From assembly GCA_023420415.1 (NCBI GenBank), contig JAEZWF010000012.1:1-64000 (forward strand): 64,000 bases of DNA. Reading direction: 5' to 3'. How positions within the stretch are numbered: the first letter of the stretch is position 1; every line of letters begins with the position of its first letter. Both the position numbers and the translations under genes were made by a program. Below are positions 1 through 6,699 of this stretch, in pieces. The stretch is from Actinomycetes bacterium (GTDB lineage: Bacteria; Actinomycetota; Actinomycetes; Actinomycetales; Dermatophilaceae). Below the pieces are notes generated by a model. It was not told the origin of the DNA and ran no database searches. It worked only from the letters and a program-made list of their open reading frames with translations.

Positions 1-126
1 AGTGACCCGTCGTGCTGAGGTCGCGACCCGTGCTGGCACGGTGATCAGCTTGCGACGGATCGTGGCGGTGGTGGCCTTCGCGATCTGCGGGTCGGTGAGG
101 CTGGCGGCGGCTCGGGTGAGGTTGAA
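1..126 (-). pseudogene. C-terminal fragment of a second IS1380-type transposase
   Basis: Read on the minus strand, this stretch encodes FNLTRAAASLTDPQIAKATT followed by a segment ending in ARRVT. It aligns with FNLTRTAAALTATTDLVRAT of the intact transposase next door, but with many substitutions, so it is a related element and not a duplicate. Homology stops exactly at base 126, where the terminal inverted repeat of the intact IS begins, so the upstream part of this gene has been cut off by that IS. The C-terminal end runs off the left edge of the window. A non-functional remnant is the simplest reading. Confidence 0.75.
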
Positions 127-143
127 CCTCGATCCACCGATGG
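127..143 (+). repeat. Left terminal inverted repeat of the IS1380-family element
   Basis: CCTCGATCCACCGATGG, the exact reverse complement of 1833-1849. The two adjacent outer bases (AA here, TT on the other side) also pair, giving a 19-bp match, but the conserved CCT end of the family puts the boundary at 127. Confidence 0.85.
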
Positions 144-182
144 TCTGATGGCGCGGCGTTGATCGTCGTCGTGGGCTGAGGA

Positions 183-220
183 GACAGCGAGGGCGTGGTT
201 GGTCGCCCGACCTCGCTGTC
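183..220 (-). terminator. Hairpin downstream of the transposase gene
   Basis: GACAGCGAGG (183-192) and CCTCGCTGTC (211-220) are perfect 10-bp arms around an 18-base loop, 50 bases past the transposase stop codon and inside the IS. No clear T-run follows. A terminator or an end-protecting structure is plausible. Confidence 0.4.
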
Positions 221-269
221 GGGGTGTTCCACGTCGTGTTCCTCGGTCGCGCCTTCTCGGGCTGGGTGG

Positions 270-1718
270 TCAGGACGATGCGGTCACGGGCGGGTCGGCG
301 ACCCGGTCGAACAGTCGGGTCCACGCCTGGTGCCAGGGCCACTGCGTCGGTAGGTGCAGGGTGATCCGGCGCGCGGATGACGCGACCCGGGCCGGGACGT
401 GGATCAGCTTGCGGCGCACGGTCGCGGTGGTCGCTCTGACGAGGTCGGTCGTCGCGGTGAGGGCGGCCGCGGTCCGGGTGAGGTTGAACGCGATGACCGC
501 CAGCACGAGCCAGGCGGCGTTGGCGGTGAACTTCCCGGAGGGCAGGTGCGCCAGCGCGGAGCCCTTGAGGTCGGCGTGGACCTGCTCGATGATCGCGTGC
601 CCGCGGTGGGTCTGGTCCATCGCGACGGTGTCCAGCCCGCCCGGCCCGTCGGTGGGGGCGGTGGTGAAGAACGCGTGGAAGCGCCACACGTCGAACAGGG
701 TGCCCTGCCCGGCGGCCTTCTTCTTCTCGGCGTTGACGTCGGGGATGCGGCGCACGACCAGTCGTCCGGGGATTTGGTCGGCCTTCTTGGACGCGAACGC
801 GGTGAACGGGACCTCGGCGACCTCCGCTTTGGAGATCCACGTGCCGGTGGCCTCGTCGAAGATCGCGTCGGGGTACTTGATCGTCGTCCATGCGTGCTCG
901 GCGATGCCGGCGATGGCGGCCTTGACCGGGCTGGTTGCCCGGACGGTGACGGACACGTGCGCGCCGCCGGTGATCGCGGCGTGGATCGCGTCGCGGCCGT
1001 AGTAGGCCGAGTCCATCCGGACCAGGATGTCGCGGTGCGGCCCGAGCAGGCGGCGGGCCGTCTTGACGGCGTCACCGACCAGGCGTTTCGCGCCGCGCGG
1101 CGACCCGCAGGACCCCTTGCGCAGCCGCTGCGCGACCACCAGCGGCGCGCAGCTGTCCGTGGTGAGGGTTGCGATCAGCGCGTTCAGGCCACGCACGCGG
1201 GTGTAGCCGAACCCGGCGCCCTGCTTGGCGTGGCCGTGGACCTCGATGATCGTGTCGTCCACATCGACGAAGGCGTACCCGCCCGCTCCTGCTTGATCGC
1301 CGCCGGCTACCGGGCCAGGGACCGCTGCGCTCAGCCCGACCAAGCGCGTCACCGAGAGCAGGAACCGGGCGGCGACTGCGTCGAGCTGGCGTACGTGCCC
1401 GAAGGTGAACGCGCGCAGGAACGACCCGAGCGTGGAGGGCGCGTACGCCCGCGCGAAGAGCCGGCCCATCCCGCCATGGCGCAGCACCGCCATGTCATCG
1501 ATGCTGTCGGCGCCGGCGACCATTCCGGCCACGAGCGAGGCGACCTTCAGCCCGGCGTTCGCGCCCTTGTCCGTGGGAACGCTCAGATGCTCGTCGGCCA
1601 GCCGGCGCAGCCCCGCCCGGTCGGCCAACGACAGGACCGGCACCAGCCCGGCCGACGACACGAGATTCGGGTCATCGAAGATCGCGGAGGTCCGGGTCAG
1701 GGTGTGAGAGAGTTTCAC
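270..1718 (-). CDS. IS1380-family transposase
   Basis: 482-residue DDE transposase of the DDE_Tnp_1 (IS1380/IS1676-like) type, which cuts and pastes the surrounding element. An acidic cluster VDVDDTIIEV lies near residues 151-160 and RMDSAYY near 235-240, giving the first two catalytic Asp candidates. The HRGHAIIEQVHADLKG segment towards the C-terminus carries the family's conserved Glu region. Length is normal and no frameshift is seen, so the gene looks intact. The GTG start at 1718 has AGGGG about ten bases upstream. The 1719-1832 leader is AT-richer than its surroundings and contains GAATTG/CAATTC inverted bases (1746-1772), a likely promoter region. Confidence 0.93.
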   Translation of the reverse strand: MKLSHTLTRTSAIFDDPNLVSSAGLVPVLSLADRAGLRRLADEHLSVPTDKGANAGLKVASLVAGMVAGADSIDDMAVLRHGGMGRLFARAYAPSTLGSFLRAFTFGHVRQLDAVAARFLLSVTRLVGLSAAVPGPVAGGDQAGAGGYAFVDVDDTIIEVHGHAKQGAGFGYTRVRGLNALIATLTTDSCAPLVVAQRLRKGSCGSPRGAKRLVGDAVKTARRLLGPHRDILVRMDSAYYGRDAIHAAITGGAHVSVTVRATSPVKAAIAGIAEHAWTTIKYPDAIFDEATGTWISKAEVAEVPFTAFASKKADQIPGRLVVRRIPDVNAEKKKAAGQGTLFDVWRFHAFFTTAPTDGPGGLDTVAMDQTHRGHAIIEQVHADLKGSALAHLPSGKFTANAAWLVLAVIAFNLTRTAAALTATTDLVRATTATVRRKLIHVPARVASSARRITLHLPTQWPWHQAWTRLFDRVADPPVTASS

Positions 1719-1832
1719 CTACGAGATGCCCCTTGCGTGCGGCGTGAATTGTTGCCTGAAGAACTCCAATTCTGTTGCAGCACAGGGGCATTCTCATGTT
1801 CCGACGCGCCCGATCACCTCACACCGCCACGC

Positions 1833-1849
1833 CCATCGGTGGATCGAGG
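1833..1849 (-). repeat. Right terminal inverted repeat of the IS1380-family element
   Basis: CCATCGGTGGATCGAGG, the exact reverse complement of 127-143. It lies on the promoter side of the transposase gene. The following bases resume a minus-strand host reading frame that has been cut here. Confidence 0.85.
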
Positions 1850-2332
1850 TTTAGTGGCCTGGAGACGGACGAGGATCGGCACGCTTGCAGCCTCACCACC
1901 GACCCGGTGATCCGGTGCTATCGCACGTTTGTCGACTGCGGCGCGATCGGCCGCCGGGATGAGGTCATAGCCCGGTCCGTCCACCAGCCCAATCCGTGGT
2001 CCCTTGGCGGGACCCAGCTCGATGGCGGTCGTCGCCAGCCCGTCCGCGGTGGCACCCACCTCCATCGGCTTGATGCTCTCGATGTGGGCCGGCAGCACGC
2101 TGTGATTGACCAGGCCCGTGCTGCCCTCGGTGACCTCGACGCCGACGGGACGCGTGGCTGCGACTCCGTAGCTGGCGGGCGGACCGAGGGGGCCGTTGCC
2201 GGTCCAGATGCCCATGACGCACAACGCGAAGTTCACCGTGACGAGCAGAGCAACGGCTCGCACGGTCTCCGGCGTTCGCGCACCTCGATCGGGCCGCGCC
2301 GCCGCGGCTGATTCGTGGACGTCCACCCCCAT
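1850..2332 (-). pseudogene. Membrane protein of unknown function, 3' end removed by the IS
   Basis: A minus-strand reading frame starting at ATG 2332, 17 bases after the CoA-transferase stop codon, runs for about 161 codons into the IS at 1849, where the sequence becomes IS terminal repeat. It has a short polar N-terminus rich in Ala and Arg, one membrane segment (VRAVALLVTVNFALCVMGIW, around residues 24-43) and then a polar Gly/Ala-rich region likely to be outside the cell. I do not recognise the family. Close spacing suggests it was the second gene of a unit with the CoA-transferase. The missing 3' part is not on the other side of the IS. A copy of the TATGCCG motif sits at the gene junction (2341). 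Confidence 0.5.
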
Positions 2333-2349
2333 GGCGGGAGTATGCCGCG

Positions 2350-3516
2350 TCAGTCCTCCTCGTCGAGCCACTTTCGGACAGACTCGTCGTGCTGGCCCAG
2401 CGAAGGCGGGGCGTCATGCTCAGCCCGCCCACCGGCATACCCGTTGTCGTCAAAGCGAATTGGCGGCCCGGGGAGCTCGATCCGGCCAAGGACCGGGTGC
2501 TCGACGGAGATGACGAGTCCCTGCGACCGCGTCTGGTCCCAGTCGTAGACGCGGTCGAGGGTGCGCACTTCGCCGGCGGGCACGCCGAGCTCGGCGAGGC
2601 GGGGGAGGAGCTCGTCCATCGGGTATGCCGCGAACGCGCCGTTGAGCGCGTCCCTCACCTCCGTGGGGTGCTCGATGCGCGCTCGGTTGGTCGCGAGGGC
2701 CGGCGTCGTGGGGTCGATGCCGAACGCCTCGGCGAGCTTGACCCACAGGGACTCGCTGCCGACGGCGACCTGGATGTCGCCGTCCTTGCAGTGGAAGAGG
2801 CCGTAGGGGGAGACGCTCGGGTGGTGGTTGCCCTGGGCGTGGCCGACGTGGCCGGCGACCGTGTAGGCGGTGCCCTGGAAGGCGTGCGCGCCAACGATGG
2901 CCGCGAGGAGGCTGGTGCGAACGACGCGGCCCGTGCCGGTGCGCTCGCGCTCGTGGAGTGCGGTGACGACGCCGAACGCGCCGTACATGCCGGCGAGCAG
3001 GTCGCCGATGGGCACGCCAACCCGTTGCGGCGTATCGGGATCCGGTCCGGTGACCGACATGATCCCGGCCTCGCCCTGGGCGATCTGGTCGTAGCCGGCT
3101 CGCCCGCCCTGCGGTCCGTCGTGGCCGAAGCCGCTGATCGACAGGATGACGAGTCGCGGGTTGAGCTCGTGGAGCTGGTCGGTGGAGAAGCCGAGGCGGT
3201 CCATGACGCCTGGGCGGAAGTTCTCGACGAGCACGTCGGCGCGCCGGACGAGTTTGGCGAGGACGTCGCGGCCTTCGTCGGACTTCAGGTCGAGGGTGAT
3301 CGACTCCTTGTTGCGGTTGGCGCTGAGGTAGTAGGTCGACACGGGGTCGTCGTCGGGGCCGACGAACGGCGGTCCCCACCCGCGGGTGTCGTCACCGGAC
3401 GGTGACTCGACCTTGATGACGCGGGCGCCCATGTCGCCCAGCATCATCGCGGCATGTGGGCCTGCAAGGGCTCGGGACAGGTCGACGACGACGATGTCGT
3501 CCAGTGGTGCGCTCAC
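2350..3516 (-). CDS. CaiB/BaiF (family III) CoA-transferase
   Basis: 388 residues, normal length for a family III CoA-transferase, which moves CoA between carboxylic acids through an aspartyl-CoA anhydride. The N-terminus shows the family pattern: VVDLSRALAGPHAAMMLGDM, then GARVIKVESPSGDDTR, then the NRNKESITLDLKS and LVENFRPGVMDRLG segments. The later GYDQIAQGEAGIMSVTG region holds the expected nucleophile area. Substrate cannot be read from sequence: carnitine, formyl/oxalyl, succinyl and mesaconyl CoA-transferases share these motifs. It starts at ATG 3516, divergent from the glyoxalase-fold gene at 3666, and was probably cotranscribed with the broken membrane-protein gene downstream. Confidence 0.9.
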   Translation of the reverse strand: MSAPLDDIVVVDLSRALAGPHAAMMLGDMGARVIKVESPSGDDTRGWGPPFVGPDDDPVSTYYLSANRNKESITLDLKSDEGRDVLAKLVRRADVLVENFRPGVMDRLGFSTDQLHELNPRLVILSISGFGHDGPQGGRAGYDQIAQGEAGIMSVTGPDPDTPQRVGVPIGDLLAGMYGAFGVVTALHERERTGTGRVVRTSLLAAIVGAHAFQGTAYTVAGHVGHAQGNHHPSVSPYGLFHCKDGDIQVAVGSESLWVKLAEAFGIDPTTPALATNRARIEHPTEVRDALNGAFAAYPMDELLPRLAELGVPAGEVRTLDRVYDWDQTRSQGLVISVEHPVLGRIELPGPPIRFDDNGYAGGRAEHDAPPSLGQHDESVRKWLDEED

Positions 3517-3665
3517 CGCCTCATCCTGTCAGGGTGCGGCCGTGTCTGGGAGGGGGCGACGCCACCGGTGAGCGAGCCGAACCCGACCGCATCGGTGCTG
3601 CCAGGCATGGGCGACATTGGGGGCGAACAGTCACCCGTGGCCCGGCCGCGCGCGAGGATGACACC
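3517..3665. promoter_or_regulatory. Divergent intergenic region, CoA-transferase / VOC protein
   Basis: 149 bp between two divergent starts, so promoters for both genes must lie here. I see no convincing -35/-10 pair or palindrome. Confidence 0.3.
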
Positions 3666-4106
3666 ATGAGCAACGACATCCGCTTCGACCATGTCGGCAT
3701 CACGGTCGCCGACCTCGACACGGCAGTGGGGTTCTTCACCAGCCTCGGGCTGGAGGCCGGTGACCGGATGACGGTCGAGGGCGAGTTCCTCGACACCGTC
3801 ATCGGCATGTCCGGTGCGCGCACCGAGATCGTGATGCTGCGCCTCCCGGGCGGCGGGACCACCGTCGAGCTCTCGACCTTCGTGCGCCCCGAGCACGAGC
3901 CGGGCTCGCCCACGGCCATGGCCAACGAGCTCGGCATCCGCAACGTGTGCTTTGTCGTCGACGACCTCCAGGCAACCCTGGATCGCTTGGCTGCCAACGG
4001 TTACGGGCTCGTGGCCGGCATCGGCACCTACGAGAACGCGTTGCGGATGGCGTACGTGCGCGGGCCGGAGGGCATCATCGTGTCGCTGGCCGAGAGCCTC
4101 GGCTGA
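3666..4106 (+). CDS. VOC (glyoxalase-fold) family protein
   Basis: 146 residues beginning RFDHVGITVADLDTAVGFF, the classic first beta-alpha-beta unit of the vicinal-oxygen-chelate fold, with His9 as probable metal ligand. A second unit starts at IRNVCFVVDDLQATLDRL, and a Glu near the end (GPEGIIVSLAES) fits the fourth ligand. Members are lyases, dioxygenases, epimerases or resistance proteins; methylmalonyl-CoA epimerase is one possibility but not supported specifically. The ATG at 3666 is chosen because the domain begins within a few residues; upstream codons add only low-complexity sequence. It ends 25 bp before the convergent DinB gene. Confidence 0.85.
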   Translation: MSNDIRFDHVGITVADLDTAVGFFTSLGLEAGDRMTVEGEFLDTVIGMSGARTEIVMLRLPGGGTTVELSTFVRPEHEPGSPTAMANELGIRNVCFVVDDLQATLDRLAANGYGLVAGIGTYENALRMAYVRGPEGIIVSLAESLG

Positions 4107-4131
4107 GAGCGGTCGCCTCCGCGGAGGATCC

Positions 4132-4728
4132 TCACCTTGCGCCGTCGGCGGGTGTCCCGTCGAACCGGTCCGCCAAGGCGGTGAGCCTGCCGACATAGGC
4201 CGCCCAGTCGTATTCCGACGGAACGTTGTCAGCTGGCCTCCGCCATCCGACGCTGCCGTCGACCGACTCTCGAAGGATGTCGGCCTGGCCACCGTGCCCG
4301 GCCAGGTCGGTGAGGAGGTGGACCAGGATCTGGTGCAGGGTGACCTGCTCACCGCCCCAGTGCGGCACATGGCCAACGGCGTCCAGGGACAGAGCATCGA
4401 TCGTCTCGTTGCCGTGGGCGATGACGCGCCGGTAGAGGTCGATCGTGCCCGTGATGCTCTCGCTCTCGGTCGCGTACCAGTCGGCCTGCGGGTCGGCCAC
4501 GTCGTCGGGGAGCAGATCCTCGGGATGAGGGAAGGGCCGGTCGAACGTCGTCCCGAGGTAGACGGCCTCAACGTGCGTGACGTGCTTGATGAGGCCGAGC
4601 AGGTTGGTGCCGGTCGGCGTCCTCGGCAGCCGGGCCTCGCGTTCCGAGAGGTCCTCGACCTTGGAGATCAACGCCTCGCGGCGGGCGTCCAGGTAGCTAC
4701 GCAGCGTGGCTTTGGGATCAACGGTCAC
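4132..4728 (-). CDS. DinB/DUF664-family protein
   Basis: 198-residue four-helix-bundle protein of the DinB/YfiT-like superfamily. Conserved features are LLGLIKHVTHVEAVYLG near residues 45-61 (first metal-ligand His region) and VTLHQILVHLLTDLAGHGGQADILRE, which supplies the two later His ligands. Actinobacterial members often act as mycothiol- or other thiol-dependent transferases or isomerases, but no reaction can be assigned here. It begins 12 bases after the hydantoinase B stop, so it is probably the third gene of a hyuA-hyuB-dinB unit. Confidence 0.85.
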   Translation of the reverse strand: MTVDPKATLRSYLDARREALISKVEDLSEREARLPRTPTGTNLLGLIKHVTHVEAVYLGTTFDRPFPHPEDLLPDDVADPQADWYATESESITGTIDLYRRVIAHGNETIDALSLDAVGHVPHWGGEQVTLHQILVHLLTDLAGHGGQADILRESVDGSVGWRRPADNVPSEYDWAAYVGRLTALADRFDGTPADGAR

Positions 4729-4740
4729 GGCAAGCGGTCC

Positions 4741-6699
4741 TCACAGCCAGTCGACGTCGGCAGCGGTCCTGCCATCGGCAAGGCTCGCATAGCCGGGTCC
4801 ACGGTCGAAGAACGGCTCGTCGCCGGCGGCCGCGCGCTGTTCACGCAGTTGCGCCCGCAGCTCATCGCTCGCCTCGACATCGATGGTCGGCTCGTCCTTG
4901 GTGCCAGTCGCCACGACGCCGTATGCCGTCCGCGCACCCTCGAACGACACCTTGCCCCAGCGCAGGTCGCGTTCGACCTCGTCGTACGGGCGCTCGAGCG
5001 GGTCGCCCCAGCCGCCGCCACCCGTCGTGCGGATGCGGATGACCTGGCCTGCCTTCACCGGCTCGGCATCGGCCAGCGCGTCGACCTCCCGCTCGGACGG
5101 CCCGCCGACGTCGACGGTGACGCTGAACGGCATACCTGCCTTGCCTCCCTTGACCCCCCAGCAGGCGAGGATCGAGCGGTCGGCGATCGACATGAAGTGC
5201 GCGTCCTCGAGCATCCGGATGTGCTTCTCGTAGCCCAACCCGCCCCGATAACGGCCAGCACCACCGGAATCCACCGCCAGGGCCAGCCGCTCGACCACGA
5301 ACGGGAAGCGCGACTCGGTGAACTCGGTCGGCAGGTTGCGGGAGTCGGGGACGACGTGGATGGTGTCCTCGCCGTCGGCGTAGTAGCGACCGCCGGAGCC
5401 ACCTCCGAGGACCTCGCGCATGAGGTAGGGGTTGCCGTCGCGGTCATTGCCGTAGACACCGGTGTAGCGAATCGTCTCCTGGTCGGCGGGCATCCGGCCG
5501 TCGACGGCCTTGGCCACCACGCCCGCGAGCACCCCCAGCAGCCGCAGGATGACGAACGTGCGCGCATTGGTGGGTGCCGGGTAGATGGGCGTGAGCAGCG
5601 TCCCCTTGTCGGGGAACCGCATCTCGATCAGCGGCACGATGCCCTCGTTGACGTCGAGCTCGGCCATCCGCTCGGGGGTGTCGGCGAGGTTGCGCAGGAT
5701 CGGGGCGAGCCACTTCTTGAGGAAGTTGCCGCCGACGTAGTCACCGCAGTGGTTGATCGGTCCCTTGGCCTGCGCGCTGGTGCCGGTGAAGTCGATGATG
5801 ATGCGCGGTCCGGCGGGCCGGCCGTTCTCGGGGTCGGCGGGTGCGTCGCTGACCTTGGTGAGCGTGATCCGCTGGGTGTGCAGCTGCGGCGCGTCGACGC
5901 CGTCGTGCTCGGCGTAGTCCTCCCAGACGTAGGTGCCGTCGGGGATCTTGGCGAGGATCTCGCGCCGGTAGGTCTCCGTGGTCCGGTCGAGGATCGCGTC
6001 GAACGCCGCCTCGATCTGGGCCCGCCCGTAGCGCTCGAAGAGCTCGGCCAGCCGCCGCGCGCCCATGAGGCAGGCCGAGCACTCGGCGTCGAGGTCGGCG
6101 GCCAGTGAGTCCGGCATGCGGGAGTTGCGGGTCATGATGCGCAGGGCCGCCTTGTTGGGAACTCCCTTGTCCCACAGCTTGATTGGCGGCACGGAGAGAC
6201 CTTCCTCGTGCACGCTCGTCGCGTTGCTCGGCATCGACCCGGGCACCGCGCCGCCGATGTCGTCGTGGTGCCCGAACGCCTGCACGAACGCCACCACCTC
6301 GGGCCCGCTTCCCGAGTCGTGGAAGACCGGTACCGTCACGCAAAGGTCAGGCAGGTGCCCGATGCCGCCCTCGGACTCGTAGACGTCGTTGTGGAAGAAG
6401 ACGTCGCCCTCGGCCATCTCGGCCAGCGGGAAGTCGCGGACGACCGGGTGCACGAGTGCCGAGTAGGACCGTCCGGTGAGCTTGCGCAGCTGTCGGTCGT
6501 GGATGCCGGCGCGGAAGTCGTGGGCGTCGCGGATCATGGGGGAGCGGCTGGTGCGCGCGATCGCCGTCTCGACCTCCATCTCGACGCTGGCGAGGGTGCC
6601 CTGGACGATCTCGACGAGGATCGGGTCGACCTCGGCACCCTCGGGGGTGAGGCGGTTGCCGTGCTCGTATGCCGTGGGGAGACCTGCCGTGTTGACCAT
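4741..6699 (-). CDS. Hydantoinase B/oxoprolinase family subunit
   Basis: 652 residues, full length for the HyuB family. Together with HyuA it forms an ATP-dependent cyclic-amide hydrolase (N-methylhydantoinase, 5-oxoprolinase) or, in other members, an acetone/acetophenone carboxylase. Recognisable stretches are VDPILVEIVQGTLASVEMEV at the N-terminus, GDVFFHNDVYESEGGIGHLPD with conserved acidic and His residues, IIIDFTGTSAQAKGPINHCG, and a Gly-rich end (RIRTTGGGGWGDPLERP). The ATG overlaps the stop of hyuA (6699-6701), implying translational coupling. The substrate is open: nothing nearby points specifically to oxoproline or hydantoin. Confidence 0.92.
   Translation of the reverse strand: MVNTAGLPTAYEHGNRLTPEGAEVDPILVEIVQGTLASVEMEVETAIARTSRSPMIRDAHDFRAGIHDRQLRKLTGRSYSALVHPVVRDFPLAEMAEGDVFFHNDVYESEGGIGHLPDLCVTVPVFHDSGSGPEVVAFVQAFGHHDDIGGAVPGSMPSNATSVHEEGLSVPPIKLWDKGVPNKAALRIMTRNSRMPDSLAADLDAECSACLMGARRLAELFERYGRAQIEAAFDAILDRTTETYRREILAKIPDGTYVWEDYAEHDGVDAPQLHTQRITLTKVSDAPADPENGRPAGPRIIIDFTGTSAQAKGPINHCGDYVGGNFLKKWLAPILRNLADTPERMAELDVNEGIVPLIEMRFPDKGTLLTPIYPAPTNARTFVILRLLGVLAGVVAKAVDGRMPADQETIRYTGVYGNDRDGNPYLMREVLGGGSGGRYYADGEDTIHVVPDSRNLPTEFTESRFPFVVERLALAVDSGGAGRYRGGLGYEKHIRMLEDAHFMSIADRSILACWGVKGGKAGMPFSVTVDVGGPSEREVDALADAEPVKAGQVIRIRTTGGGGWGDPLERPYDEVERDLRWGKVSFEGARTAYGVVATGTKDEPTIDVEASDELRAQLREQRAAAGDEPFFDRGPGYASLADGRTAADVDWL

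Larger units (their letters stand above)
127..1849 (-). mobile_element. IS1380-family insertion sequence, about 1.72 kb
   Basis: The element is bounded by 17-bp perfect terminal inverted repeats starting with CCT (127-143 and 1833-1849) and contains one full-length DDE transposase gene. Size, end sequence and transposase type fit the IS1380 family. The flanks immediately outside (TGAA on the left, TTTA on the right) do not match, so no target-site duplication is seen. The left flank is a different transposase fragment and the right flank is a truncated host gene, which suggests rearrangement after insertion. The element carries none of the TATGCCG motif copies that pepper the rest of the window, consistent with recent arrival. 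Confidence 0.85.

Noticed and set aside
123..1853. Target-site duplication of the IS element
   Set aside because: TGAA and TTTA (or TTGAA and TTTAG) differ, so no duplication can be claimed.
399..1910. Long plus-strand open frame opposite the transposase
   Set aside because: Antisense shadow of a high-GC gene: no ribosome-binding site, no domain, and it crosses the IS terminal repeat.
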